From UBA6059 sp040222235 (GTDB lineage Bacteria; Bacteroidota; Bacteroidia; Cytophagales; Cyclobacteriaceae), in the NCBI GenBank assembly GCA_040222235.1, contig JAVKDO010000006.1:1-64000 (forward strand): a stretch of DNA of 64,000 bases. The letters are read 5' to 3'. Made by a program: the position numbers and the translations under genes. Of the stretch, positions 27,475 through 36,916 are shown piece after piece (the first letter of the stretch is position 1; every line of letters starts with the position of its first letter). A model generated the notes under the pieces. It saw only the letters and a program-made list of their open reading frames with translations. It was not told the origin of the DNA and made no database searches.

Positions 27475-29136
27475 TTAAACCAAAATCCTTACAGGATCTT
27501 CCATCAGCCCCTTCAACGTTTGCAAGAAAGCTGCTCCACTAGCACCATCTACTACACGGTGATCACAGGATAGCGTTACCTTCATTACATTACCAGGGAC
27601 TAGCTGACCATCCTTTACCACTGCGGTTTGCTTGATACCTCCTACAGCCAGAATGCATGCGTCTGGTGGGTTGATGATTGCTGTAAACTCCTCTACGCCA
27701 AACATGCCCAGGTTGGAGATAGTGAAGGTATTTCCTTCCCATTCCGCTGGTTGTAGCTTCTTAGACTTGGCCTTACCTGCCAACTCTCTTACCTCTACTG
27801 CAATGTGAGATAGGGGCTTGTTGTCAGCAAATCTGATTACAGGCACCAATAGCCCTTCATCTACTGCCACAGCCACACCGATGTGGATGTGCTTATTCGT
27901 TCTGATCTTATCACCCAACCAGCTACTGTTGATGCTAGGGTGCTGTCTAAGAGCAGCAGCACAAGCTTTGATGACTATGTCATTGAAGCTAATCTTAACA
28001 GGTGATACCTCGTTGATGCTCTTTCGTGCTTCGATAGCTCTGTCCATGTTCATTTCCATGGTCACATAGAAATGAGGAGCAGTGAATTTACTGTCTGCCA
28101 AACGCTTGGCAATAGTCTTTCTCATCTGCGTCACTGGACGCTCATCAAAGCTTTCCTCTCCCACAATACTCGGAAGACTAATTGGGGCAGCACCACCTTC
28201 AGCGCTCGCTGGGGCGGCTGGAGCCGCGCTTGCCTGCGGAGTAAAGTTCTCGACATCACGCTTGATAATTCTCCCACCTTCCCCTGATCCAGGGATTTGT
28301 GCGATATCAAAACCTTTGTCAGAAGCTAATTTCTTTGCTAGTGGAGAAGCGATAACTCTTCCGTTGCTATTTGAACTCGCCGGAGCAGCAGACACTTGTG
28401 GAGCTGAAGCAGCAACTGGTGCTGGTGCAGATGCTGGCTGAGCTGCCGGTGCTTCTTGCGCTGGTTCAGCTTCAGAAGACTGGTCAGCCTTGTGTGCCTT
28501 GATCAAAGTCTCATAGTCGGCACCTTTCTCGCCAATGATGGCAATCACACCATCTACTGGGACTGATTCTCCATCACCTACGGCCGTATATAACAACTCT
28601 CCGTCATCATAGGACTCCAGTTCCATGGTGGCCTTGTCTGTTTCTACTTCGGCCAATATATCGCCAGACTTCACTGAATCGCCGACTTTCTTAAGCCATT
28701 GAGCAATAGTGCCTTCCTCCATTGTATCACTCATTTTAGGCATAGTGATTACCTGCGCGTTGATATTGGAGGTATCGATTTTTTCAGCAGTTGCGGCCGG
28801 AGCAATGCTTTCAGCAGTAGCACTAGCTGCTTCGGTGCTTTCACCATTACTAACTCCGCCACTAGCTATTTCTTTGAGCAGGCTATCTATATTTTCACCT
28901 TTTTCACCAATGATGGCAATCACACCATCTACTGGTACAGAATCCTTTTCTTTTACACCGATATGAAGCAGTACACCGTCATCATAAGACTCAAGCTCCA
29001 TAGTCGCCTTATCCGTCTCTACCTCGGCCAAGATATCGCCAGACTTCACTTCATCACCTTCCTTTTTCAACCATGTGGCGATGACGCCTTCTTCCATGGT
29101 ATCGCTCATCTTAGGCATTTTGATTACTTCGGCCAT
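27475..29136 (-). CDS. Pyruvate dehydrogenase complex E2, dihydrolipoamide acetyltransferase
   Basis: Transfers the acetyl group to CoA in the pyruvate dehydrogenase complex. Two lipoyl domains (about residues 1-80 and 130-207) each carry the lipoylated Lys in ETDKATMELES. Ala/Pro-rich linkers lead to a peripheral-subunit-binding domain (ASPLAKKLASDKGFDIAQI) and the catalytic core with DHRVVDG near the C-terminus. The two lipoyl domains are nearly identical in sequence, suggesting recent duplication or gene conversion. No E1 or E3 gene is adjacent; homologues of this layout are normal in Bacteroidota. Confidence 0.96.
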   Translation of the reverse strand: MAEVIKMPKMSDTMEEGVIATWLKKEGDEVKSGDILAEVETDKATMELESYDDGVLLHIGVKEKDSVPVDGVIAIIGEKGENIDSLLKEIASGGVSNGESTEAASATAESIAPAATAEKIDTSNINAQVITMPKMSDTMEEGTIAQWLKKVGDSVKSGDILAEVETDKATMELESYDDGELLYTAVGDGESVPVDGVIAIIGEKGADYETLIKAHKADQSSEAEPAQEAPAAQPASAPAPVAASAPQVSAAPASSNSNGRVIASPLAKKLASDKGFDIAQIPGSGEGGRIIKRDVENFTPQASAAPAAPASAEGGAAPISLPSIVGEESFDERPVTQMRKTIAKRLADSKFTAPHFYVTMEMNMDRAIEARKSINEVSPVKISFNDIVIKACAAALRQHPSINSSWLGDKIRTNKHIHIGVAVAVDEGLLVPVIRFADNKPLSHIAVEVRELAGKAKSKKLQPAEWEGNTFTISNLGMFGVEEFTAIINPPDACILAVGGIKQTAVVKDGQLVPGNVMKVTLSCDHRVVDGASGAAFLQTLKGLMEDPVRILV

Positions 29137-29304
29137 AAATAGTTGATTTATTAGTTTATCGTTGGAAAGTAGAATTCAAATTTAACGAATGTTCGCAATG
29201 GCTGACAAATATAAATTCAATTTGTTGCCACTTGTACTGATTTCAACTTATCCTTGCTTTAACGCCATTTAAATGGCGATTTTTACTTACCAGTAATCAA
29301 CAAA

Positions 29305-30273
29305 ATGCCGTACATCGAAAGTTCAAAGTACAAGGGACCGAAGGTACTTTTCAATGGACATATGCAGACGGTCATTCCCGCTGGTCTTCGCAAAGTCAAG
29401 AACGCCCCTGAGCTGAAGAGAGAGCGAATCAGTACGCCTGATGACGACTTTCTTGACTTGGACTGGGCAAAAAACAATAATGACAGGCTGGTCATCATCT
29501 CGCATGGCTTGGAAGGTAATTCTACCAGGCCCTACATGCTGGGTATGATCAAGGCATTTTACGATAGTCGATACGATGTGCTGGCATGGAACTTCAGAGG
29601 GTGCAGTGAGGAGATCAATAGAGCTGCCAGACTCTATCACAGTGGGGCTACAGATGACCTAGCGACCGTTGTTGAGCATGCAATCACAAAAGGATACGCC
29701 AAGATTTTATTAGTTGGCTTCAGCTTGGGTGGCAACCTTACGCTGAAATATTTGGGTGAAGACGCTACACCTAAGTTCAGTGCAGTGAAAGGAGGGATTG
29801 TTTTTTCTGTTCCTCTTGACTTGAGGGCGTGTTCAGTGCAGATCAATCGTCGCGAGAACTATATCTATTCCGCTAGGTTTACGCGCTCACTCAAGCAGAA
29901 GGTGCTGAGCAAGGCAGCTCAGTACCCCGAGCTGCTCGATACGACCAAGCTACCGCAAATGAAGACCGTGTACGACTATGATGAGCATTATACGGCACCT
30001 TTCCATGGTTTTGAGAATGCACTGGACTATTATGAGAAATGTAGCTCGAAGTACTTCTTATCAGGAATAGGAGTACCCACGCTGGTGGTCAACGCAGCAA
30101 GTGATCCTTTCCTTGCAGGCGACTGCTTCAACCCAGCGCTGTTTACTGATCTTGATGAAGTGTATTTTGAACTCCCTCTGGAGGGAGGGCACTGTGGATT
30201 TGCGAGTTATCGCAATGGTGGTATGTTTTGGTCAGAGATACGCGCATTGGAGTTTGCCAGCGAGATATTATAA
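29305..30273 (+). CDS. YheT-like alpha/beta hydrolase
   Basis: 322 residues. The pattern FNGHMQTVIPAGLRK, LVIISHGLEGNSTRPYM, AWNFRGCSEEIN, GFSLGGNLTLKYLGE is that of the YheT/BEM46-type hydrolases. Nucleophile Ser in GFSLGG, acid after ASDPFL and His in GGHCGFASY complete the triad. It is followed after 12-15 bp by the SRAP-like gene on the same strand. The substrate is unknown. Confidence 0.93.
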   Translation: MPYIESSKYKGPKVLFNGHMQTVIPAGLRKVKNAPELKRERISTPDDDFLDLDWAKNNNDRLVIISHGLEGNSTRPYMLGMIKAFYDSRYDVLAWNFRGCSEEINRAARLYHSGATDDLATVVEHAITKGYAKILLVGFSLGGNLTLKYLGEDATPKFSAVKGGIVFSVPLDLRACSVQINRRENYIYSARFTRSLKQKVLSKAAQYPELLDTTKLPQMKTVYDYDEHYTAPFHGFENALDYYEKCSSKYFLSGIGVPTLVVNAASDPFLAGDCFNPALFTDLDEVYFELPLEGGHCGFASYRNGGMFWSEIRALEFASEIL

Positions 30274-30288
30274 CTACTTTTGACGATG

Positions 30289-30987
30289 ATGATAGGCCAC
30301 TATGCGATATATGCTGAACCCGAAGAGCTTGCGAGCCAGTGGTCAGTCAAAATGGACAGTCAGTATAAGCCTACTTATAATGCTCAGGCTACACAGCAGC
30401 TTCCTATTGTTACTAATTTGGCCAGTGATGAACTTAGCTTTTTTCATTGGGGAGTGATTCCTGAAATGGCTAGAAAGAAGGCCGTAAGCGCAAAACTGCT
30501 CTCACTTGACCAAAAGGAGTTGAAATCCAAGTCAATCCATCAGACGAATCTAATCAGCCATCGATGTGTGATTCCGATGCAAGGTGTCTATTGGAGTCGC
30601 CCTATCGGAAAGAAGAAAAGCACCCCTATGTATGTCTTTCTGGATAATCATAAACTTGTCGCCGTGGCAGGCATATGGAGCCAGTTTGATGATTTTGATG
30701 GCAATGTACATTACATCTTCAAAATGTTGACACAACGCGCTGATGGTGAATATCGAGAGTTTGGAGAAGAGTTGCCTTTGATTATTCCTACAGCGAAGAT
30801 CACAGAATGGCTCTCACCCGATCAAACTTATGAACAACTTCGGGATATAATGTCCCTACCGGAATTAGCTGGCATGGGAACTCACGCTGTTTCACCCAAA
30901 GTCTTTAATGCTACAAACAACGATGCGTCCTTAATCCAGGTTACAAGCCCGTCAGATCAGCATGGGAATTATACATTGTTTGATTGA
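30289..30987 (+). CDS. Degenerate SRAP (YedK/HMCES-like) protein
   Basis: Overall pattern of the SRAP family: PTYNAQATQQLPIV, LSFFHWGVIPEMA, HRCVIPMQGVYW, PLIIP. Normal members start MCGR and use Cys2 to trap abasic sites; here the start is MIGHYAIY, so Cys2 is Ile. The catalytic Glu and His positions (DGWFEW and HxRMP-type in active members) read GVYWS and FGEELP. The family function, DNA-protein crosslinking at abasic sites, therefore is probably lost or changed. I place the start at ATG 30289 so residue 2 aligns; an ATG one codon earlier is also possible. Confidence 0.8.
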   Translation: MIGHYAIYAEPEELASQWSVKMDSQYKPTYNAQATQQLPIVTNLASDELSFFHWGVIPEMARKKAVSAKLLSLDQKELKSKSIHQTNLISHRCVIPMQGVYWSRPIGKKKSTPMYVFLDNHKLVAVAGIWSQFDDFDGNVHYIFKMLTQRADGEYREFGEELPLIIPTAKITEWLSPDQTYEQLRDIMSLPELAGMGTHAVSPKVFNATNNDASLIQVTSPSDQHGNYTLFD

Positions 30988-31001
30988 AACCTTACCGAAC
31001 C

Positions 31002-31034
31002 AGACTTACGAAGTTTTCAAAACTTCGTAAGTCT
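31002..31034. repeat. Long perfect palindrome between convergent genes
   Basis: AGACTTACGAAGTTTT, one central C, then AAAACTTCGTAAGTCT: 16-bp perfect arms. It lies between the + strand SRAP-like gene and the - strand peptidase gene, with no T-run on either side. It resembles dispersed palindromic repeats of Bacteroidota and may act as a bidirectional terminator or a REP-like element. Confidence 0.7.
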
Positions 31035-31075
31035 TAACACTGCAAATATTCATTGGGGTATTTTCCTCAGATTCA

Positions 31076-32308
31076 TCAAGGCTTCACCTGAGCGAGCAAG
31101 AACACATAGCAGGCGCTATTTATCATCGCATCGCTATCGGCAAATTCATCCATCTTTCCTCTGTTTTCTCCACGATTGCCACCCAGCCCAATCGCTGGAT
31201 AGCCTTGACTAAGCGCTACATTCATATTAGATGAGCCGGCATTGGAGGTGCCAGGCTCATAACCGAGATATCTTGAGATATCAAGGCTCTTCTGTACCTT
31301 CCAGCTATTCAAAAACCCGTCGATCTGACCTCCGTCCATGATCTGAAAAGGCTCGAGCGTGAACTCTACCTCAGTTTCTGTGCTGACACTCTTTAGCACA
31401 TCCTGCACCGCTGCTTCTGTTTCCTTGATTACCTCATTATCCAATGAACGAATGTCAAGCGTAAAGTAACCTTCCGAAGGCTTGTGGTTATAGACATTGC
31501 CACTGTGGATCATACCTACATTCAGTCGGGTATTCAGACTATCATATCTCACTGGCTGTCTTAGGCTAAGTACTCTATCCACAGCTCTACCGATGGCCTG
31601 ATTGACATGAGGCTGTCCAGGCCAGCCTGACCTCAATGTGTGACCTGTTGGGCCCATGGCGGTTACTTTCCACCAGTGAATGCCCAGTGCACCATAGCTG
31701 ATCCTATGACCATCGCCCAGTACATCCACGAACAGCACAGCTTTGTCTTTGTATTGCTCGAATACCTTTTTCATGCCGACAAGACCAGTCTCCTCCTGAG
31801 CAACGGAAGCAAAAACGATAGTGTAATAGGGCTTTATGCCTGTGGCAATCATTGCTTCAGCAGCGGCCAATATTCCTACTGTAGTTGAGGAAGTGTTAGT
31901 GCCCGGGCCAATTACTCGTGAGCCTTCCACGTAGGGTGGTTTACCGACGGCTCGCTGATTATCAGCTACTCCCGCCAGATCATCTAGTGTGCTCACCATC
32001 ACAATGACAGCATCTGTCTCACCTGGCAAGATACCAATAGTATTGGGCAGCTCATCAGTAGTGACAGACTGTAGACCTATTTGCTTCATATATTCGCTGA
32101 CACGCTGCGCACGCTTTTGCTCTTGTCCTGAGGGCGATATGATACCTCCGATCTCGATCAACCAGTCATTGTATTTGGCTTGATTGCTGCGAATCATTTC
32201 CAATCCTTTGAGAGCATCTTTAGATGGCTTGAGGGTTGACTTTTGGGCGATAGCGGTGCTAAGAGTTAAGCTCAGAATAGCAGCGATAGTATATTGGATA
32301 GCTTTCAT
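31076..32308 (-). CDS. Exported M20/M28-type peptidase-like protein with altered metal site
   Basis: Signal peptide (about 21 residues, TAIAQ), then an M20-type peptidase fold: AQRVSEYMKQIGLQSV, IVMVSTLDDLAG, IGPGTNTSSTTVGILAAAEAM, SVAQEETGLVGMKK, VLFVDVLGD. The usual HxD ligand motif reads STLD and the bridging-Asp motif (G-x-G-x-x-D) reads GPGTNTSS, so at least two metal ligands are missing although the catalytic EE pair is present. It may be non-catalytic or use a changed metal set. It is divergent from fabH. Confidence 0.8.
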   Translation of the reverse strand: MKAIQYTIAAILSLTLSTAIAQKSTLKPSKDALKGLEMIRSNQAKYNDWLIEIGGIISPSGQEQKRAQRVSEYMKQIGLQSVTTDELPNTIGILPGETDAVIVMVSTLDDLAGVADNQRAVGKPPYVEGSRVIGPGTNTSSTTVGILAAAEAMIATGIKPYYTIVFASVAQEETGLVGMKKVFEQYKDKAVLFVDVLGDGHRISYGALGIHWWKVTAMGPTGHTLRSGWPGQPHVNQAIGRAVDRVLSLRQPVRYDSLNTRLNVGMIHSGNVYNHKPSEGYFTLDIRSLDNEVIKETEAAVQDVLKSVSTETEVEFTLEPFQIMDGGQIDGFLNSWKVQKSLDISRYLGYEPGTSNAGSSNMNVALSQGYPAIGLGGNRGENRGKMDEFADSDAMINSACYVFLLAQVKP

Positions 32309-32582
32309 AGGAGTCAGTTTGGTATGAATATATGCAGTATCTGACTTGGAGAAAGTGCTATTATTTGATCGGTCAAATAGTTGCGTCAGTTTGATCCAGG
32401 GCAGGCGTCAACGCACATGACTAGCCTGTCAAACAAGAGTTACCGGACATCCAATTTCACGGTAGTGCGTTACCGATTAACAATTCCAATAATATCTTTG
32501 TTAAACGCTTGATTGTCTTCTCTCTTGTACCACATGGCAAGAATGGATAATTGACTATATTTCGATACTAAACAACAGACCC

Positions 32583-33590
32583 ATGTCCAGATCGATCATC
32601 AAAGGAATAGGCCACTATGTGCCGGAGAATGTAGTTACTAACAAAGACCTGGAAGCCGTGATGGAGACCACAGATGAGTGGATTCAGGAGCGGACAGGTA
32701 TCCAGGAGAGGCGCTGGGTGGCAGCCGATAGTGACGAGAGTCCCTCCACGATGGGTACTGCTGCTGCAAGGAAGGCGATCGATGATGCAGGTCTGACACC
32801 TGACGATATTGACTTTATCGTGTTTGCTACACTGAGTCCTGATTACTACTTCCCAGGCCCGGGAGTGATGGTACAGCAGCAACTTGGTATCAAAGAAATT
32901 GGCGCATTGGATGTGCGTAACCAGTGCTCAGGATTTGTTTACTCACTGAGCGTGGCAGATCAATTCATCCGCTCTGGGATGTATAAGAATATATTGGTGA
33001 TCGGATCGGAACTACACTCTGGTGGTCTTGATAAGACAACTAGGGGCCGTGGCGTATCTGTCATCTTTGGGGATGGTGCTGGCGCGGTAGTGCTGCAGGC
33101 GACTGAGGATGAGAGCCGTGGCATCCTAAGTACACATCTTCATTCGGAAGGGCAGCATGCACTAGAGCTTGCACTGCCTAGTCCCAACACAAGACATTGG
33201 GTGCCGGAGATTTTAGCGGAAAACGATCCTGAGGATACAAGTTACTACCCGGTCATGAATGGCAACTTTGTATTTAAGCATGCCGTGACAAGATTTCAAG
33301 AGGTGATACACGAGGCACTACAGCAGAATGGTCACACACCAGAAGATATTGATATGTTGATCCCTCACCAGGCCAACTTGAGAATAAGCCAGTTTATCCA
33401 AGCTAAGATGAAGCTACGGGACGATCAGGTGTATAACAACATTATGCGCTATGGTAATACGACTGCCGCGTCTATCCCTATCGCAATGAGTGAAGCTCGG
33501 CAGGAAGGTAAGATCAAGGAAGGTGATTTAGTTTGTATGGCAGCTTTTGGTAGCGGGTTTACCTGGGCGTCTGCATTGATGAGATGGTAA
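32583..33590 (+). CDS. fabH: 3-oxoacyl-ACP synthase III-type enzyme
   Basis: Condensing enzyme that starts fatty acid synthesis. The catalytic triad is intact: Cys115 in RNQCSGFVY, His in IPHQANLRIS, Asn in YGNTTAAS. Length 335 is normal. No fab operon partners surround it, so it may be a second FabH-type enzyme, for instance for a special lipid, rather than the housekeeping copy. The following gene starts 48 bp downstream on the same strand. Confidence 0.94.
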   Translation: MSRSIIKGIGHYVPENVVTNKDLEAVMETTDEWIQERTGIQERRWVAADSDESPSTMGTAAARKAIDDAGLTPDDIDFIVFATLSPDYYFPGPGVMVQQQLGIKEIGALDVRNQCSGFVYSLSVADQFIRSGMYKNILVIGSELHSGGLDKTTRGRGVSVIFGDGAGAVVLQATEDESRGILSTHLHSEGQHALELALPSPNTRHWVPEILAENDPEDTSYYPVMNGNFVFKHAVTRFQEVIHEALQQNGHTPEDIDMLIPHQANLRISQFIQAKMKLRDDQVYNNIMRYGNTTAASIPIAMSEARQEGKIKEGDLVCMAAFGSGFTWASALMRW

Positions 33591-33638
33591 TTCTACTCCT
33601 TCTGTACGTTGGGTTGGATCAAACTGACGACTTTACGG

Positions 33639-34262
33639 ATGGATAATTATAAAAATACTTCAGCTATGGAATTTTCAGATCAGGAACTTGAGTTCTTGCT
33701 AGATAAAGACTTTCTACTTACGAAAAGAAAGATAAGCGAGCGCATCTTCAAGATGCTTACGGCGCTAGAGACAGATCTGAAAACGACGGCCTTGGCCACA
33801 AGCTTCCCATATCCCAAGGGCACCTTGCTCAAGTCGGGTAAGATATCCAAGGGAGACAACTACAAGGGGTTGCCCTATTTTATCCTCGACTATCCACGTC
33901 TTTTTACCCGACGGTCAGTATTCGCCTACCGGTCAATGATCTGGTGGGGTAATCACTTTTCCACGACACTGCACATGGGAGGAGAGGCTAAAGAATACTT
34001 CGCACCTAAGCTGTTAGCCAACTTTGACGCATTGAAAACTCAGGATTTCTTTATATGTGTCAACATCGATCCATGGCACTACCATTTTGAGCGTGACAAC
34101 TACAAGCATATCAGTGATGTGGATCGACCCGAAATGGAAAAGATTATCGCCAATCACGACTTTTTGAAGATCAGCAATAAGATATCATTGCAGGACTACA
34201 AGCAGATGCATGAGTTTTCTCTCAACAATATGAAAAGATTCTTTAGCTATCTCCTGACTTGA
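33639..34262 (+). CDS. Conserved protein of unknown function
   Basis: 207 residues from the ATG at 33639; a TTG at 33609 would add ten residues. No signal peptide or membrane helix. Visible features: ISERIFKMLTALETDLKT, KISKGDNYKGLPYFILDYPRLF, MIWWGNHFSTTLHMGG. The pattern recalls conserved Bacteroidota proteins near fatty-acid genes, but I cannot name a family. It follows fabH in the same direction and may be co-transcribed. Confidence 0.75.
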   Translation: MDNYKNTSAMEFSDQELEFLLDKDFLLTKRKISERIFKMLTALETDLKTTALATSFPYPKGTLLKSGKISKGDNYKGLPYFILDYPRLFTRRSVFAYRSMIWWGNHFSTTLHMGGEAKEYFAPKLLANFDALKTQDFFICVNIDPWHYHFERDNYKHISDVDRPEMEKIIANHDFLKISNKISLQDYKQMHEFSLNNMKRFFSYLLT

Positions 34263-34367
34263 GCGATTCTTGCACCATTTTTGTTAAGTAGTAGAGCGGT
34301 CGGATGGTGTGCCCCATTATGGGTGCCATTCATTACCATTATTTCTACTTTAGATGCATTGCACTAC

Positions 34368-35768
34368 ATGAAAGTTTGCTTTACGTTTCTCCTGTTACTC
34401 CTTCTACCGACCCTGCTTTCTGCGCAGGATTTTGATTTCCCCCTTCAGGATTCGGCAGTCATCAAAATTATCGATCAAGTACCGTCCGACATTGAGGCTT
34501 TTGCAGCAAAGGATAGCATCGGAAATCGTGTGATTGGAGCAATGGTCGCGGGTAAGCCAGATGGTGAATGGAAGGTCTATTTTCCCGATAGGGGAGAGAG
34601 GGCGAAGTTCACTTACCAGAATGGACTGCTTAATGGCGCCTTCGTTCGATATCATGGCAATGGCAAAATTGCCGAATCCGGGGACTATGAAGCGGGTACG
34701 AAGATCGGAAACTGGGTCACCTATCACCTGGAGGGGCAGATCAGTGAGCAGATACCCTACGAGGAGGGTAAGCTCGAGGGGCTCTACTCGAGCTTTGACA
34801 AGCTAGGAGAGCCGATACTGGCAGCCGCCTATGAAGATGGCATACTGGTCGGCCCCTACCTGGAATATTACGATCGAGAGCGCATCGCCTTGAGAGGATA
34901 TTACAAAGAGGGGCGCAAGGACAGTGTCTGGACCAATTATGATGATTGGGGTACCAAGGTGTGGGAGAAGGGCTACCGCAATGATCAGCCGCACGGTGAA
35001 TGGCGCTACTACTTCCGCAGTGGGCGGATTTCCGGTAGGGAAAACTACACCTATGGGGTAAAAGACGGCTTCTTTGAAGACTACCATAGCAATGGCAAAC
35101 TCGCCAGATCCTACTACTTCAAGAATAACCAGCTGGATAGTGCCTATCGAGAATACCATACCAACGGATCACCGAGTGTCGAAGGTAACTATCGGTTTGA
35201 TCTCAAAGTGGGTACGTGGCTGAGCTTTTTACCAGATGGTAGCTTGTACGCCATTGGGGACTATGCCCGTGATCGTAAAACAGGTGTATGGAAGTACTTC
35301 TACGAAACGGGCGAGCTTGAGAATGAGGGAAGCTATCAGGTGGATATGCGTGATGGTCAGTGGATCAAGTATCATAAGAATGGTAAGCTGGCGGAGATAG
35401 GCTCCTACGACAATGATCAGAAAGTAGGACTGTGGGGGGTGTTTTATGAAAATGAGCAGCTCAAGCAAGACGAGAATTGGCGCAACGGCCGGTTGATGAA
35501 TGTTAGTGAGTTTTATACGCCACAGGGTGAGCAGATCTACTCAGGCAACTTTCTTAATGGGACCGGGAAGCTCCTTGATTTTTATGAAGATGGTACGCTC
35601 AAGTCTGAGTACAACTATGCCAATGGCCGGCCTGATGGTATCTTCAAAGAGTATCATCCCAACGGTAACATCATGACTGAAGGTTTTTATGATGATGGTG
35701 TGCCCATAGGCTTATGGAAATCCTACAATCGCCGAGGAAAACTTAACAGTCAAGAAACAAAAGGGTAA
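34368..35768 (+). CDS. Exported YwqK/MORN-repeat protein
   Basis: Signal peptide with many leucines (MKVCFTFLLLLLL) then about 16 tandem 20-25-residue units of the YwqK/MORN type, each like NGKIAESGDYEAGTKIGNWVTYH, built on GxW, YxxG and NG turns. Such repeats form extended beta-hairpin ladders, probably at the cell surface. The ATG at 34368 is chosen because it starts the signal peptide; an open frame upstream has no support. Confidence 0.9.
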   Translation: MKVCFTFLLLLLLPTLLSAQDFDFPLQDSAVIKIIDQVPSDIEAFAAKDSIGNRVIGAMVAGKPDGEWKVYFPDRGERAKFTYQNGLLNGAFVRYHGNGKIAESGDYEAGTKIGNWVTYHLEGQISEQIPYEEGKLEGLYSSFDKLGEPILAAAYEDGILVGPYLEYYDRERIALRGYYKEGRKDSVWTNYDDWGTKVWEKGYRNDQPHGEWRYYFRSGRISGRENYTYGVKDGFFEDYHSNGKLARSYYFKNNQLDSAYREYHTNGSPSVEGNYRFDLKVGTWLSFLPDGSLYAIGDYARDRKTGVWKYFYETGELENEGSYQVDMRDGQWIKYHKNGKLAEIGSYDNDQKVGLWGVFYENEQLKQDENWRNGRLMNVSEFYTPQGEQIYSGNFLNGTGKLLDFYEDGTLKSEYNYANGRPDGIFKEYHPNGNIMTEGFYDDGVPIGLWKSYNRRGKLNSQETKG

Positions 35769-35798
35769 ACGCTCGGTTCCATTCCAAACCTCAGGATT

Positions 35799-35966
35799 AT
35801 GTTTGGACTGTTTAAGAAGAAATCAGAAAAGGAGAAGCTAGAAGAGAAGTATCGTAAGCTGATAGACGAATCTTACAAACTCTCACACACCAACAGAACT
35901 GCCAGCGACCAAAAAGCTGCTGAGGCAGATGCAGTCCTCAAGCAGATAGAAGAAATTAAAGACTAA
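35799..35966 (+). CDS. Lacal_2735-type small protein
   Basis: A 55-residue protein starting MFGLFKKKSEKEKLEEKYRK and ending QIEEIKD. The N-terminal pattern GLFKKKSEKEKL and the internal ESYKLSHTNRTASDQKAAEA match the small Lacal_2735 family of Bacteroidota. It is highly charged and helical. It is 30 bp downstream of the MORN-repeat gene, so probably in the same transcript. Function unknown. Confidence 0.85.
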   Translation: MFGLFKKKSEKEKLEEKYRKLIDESYKLSHTNRTASDQKAAEADAVLKQIEEIKD

Positions 35967-35998
35967 AGAAGAGCTGACTGGCAGGTGCAGATTTCAAC

Positions 35999-36796
35999 TT
36001 ATTGATCAAGTAGTTCGTCTATCGCTTGATAAATCAGCTGAGGTTGGTTCCAGGGGATAAAGTGATTGACTTCTGGGAAGATTTGTACAGTTAGGATATC
36101 AGGATTCATTTTACTTCTGGCAAACTGCGCATTCTCTACAGGTACCAAATCATCATCTTCACCGTGTATCAATATCGTTCTTACTGTGATATTTGACCAC
36201 TCCGGTTCCATCAATTCCAATTCTTCTTTTAGAAAATAGATTTCCTCATTAGTGACCCAAAGTGATTTGGGTAGCATCAGTTTGCCTAGCCAGGTATGAC
36301 CAAGAGGCCGGTACCATTCTCCCTTTTCCTGAGCTGGATCTATAGAGGGGGCCACCAGCACCATGCCATCTACCAAGTCCGGATAGTCCATAGCTAGCCT
36401 TGCCGCTACCGGTCCTCCGAGTGAATGCCCTACCAGAATGATATGCTCCGAGGGATGGTTGTTAATCACTTGTTTGATAAAATAGGCCTGCTCCTCAAGT
36501 GAAACCACGGCATCTCCGAAGTTGGAATAGCCATAACCAGGACGGTCAATTGAGAGTAGGTTGGCTTTGCTGGCCAGCTCATCATTTTTGAGATAGTCGA
36601 CAAACGCTGACCAACTGCCTGGAGCACCATGTAGGAACACGACCATTGACGAATGTCCCTGGTCGAGCAAGGCATAGTTCATGGTCTGACCATCGATCTC
36701 ATGTTTGAGTATCACAGGTATGAGCACTTGCCCCTCGAACTCTTTAGCAGCTTCTTTGCCTGACATACGAAACTCAAGGCAGGAGCTCAGGAGCAA
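35999..36796 (-). CDS. Alpha/beta hydrolase lipoprotein
   Basis: Hydrolase with FLHGAPGSWSAF, RPGYGYSNFG, nucleophile elbow GHSLGG, acid in HGEDDDLVP and His in NHFIPW. The listed start is TTG 36796, which leaves only five residues before the Cys of LLSSC. The frame stays open upstream to ATT 36838, and reading from there gives IVIRTPLVFITLALLLSSC, a full lipoprotein signal peptide; AGGAG lies about 13 bases before it. So the real start may be an unusual ATT, or the gene may be truncated at its 5' end. Confidence 0.85.
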   Translation of the reverse strand: MLLSSCLEFRMSGKEAAKEFEGQVLIPVILKHEIDGQTMNYALLDQGHSSMVVFLHGAPGSWSAFVDYLKNDELASKANLLSIDRPGYGYSNFGDAVVSLEEQAYFIKQVINNHPSEHIILVGHSLGGPVAARLAMDYPDLVDGMVLVAPSIDPAQEKGEWYRPLGHTWLGKLMLPKSLWVTNEEIYFLKEELELMEPEWSNITVRTILIHGEDDDLVPVENAQFARSKMNPDILTVQIFPEVNHFIPWNQPQLIYQAIDELLDQ

Positions 36797-36916
36797 TGCA
36801 AGAGTTATAAAGACAAGTGGGGTTCTGATGACTATAATTGATTTGGTACCACTCCTAACGGGAACTGGATCAGGTTGTTTGGTAAGTCATATTATATGAG
36901 TACCCTATTATCGCTT

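Noticed and set aside
28699..29142. Antisense open frames over the E2 gene
   Set aside because: Lipoyl domain repeats cause long opposite-strand frames; no codon or domain support.
36840..36916. TPP (thi-box) riboswitch-like segment upstream of the alpha/beta hydrolase (AACCTGATCCAGTT on the minus strand)
   Set aside because: The P4/P5 part and the conserved CUGAGA are not found; the GTTCCCGTTAGG part is explained by the over-represented word, and the gene has no thiamine link.
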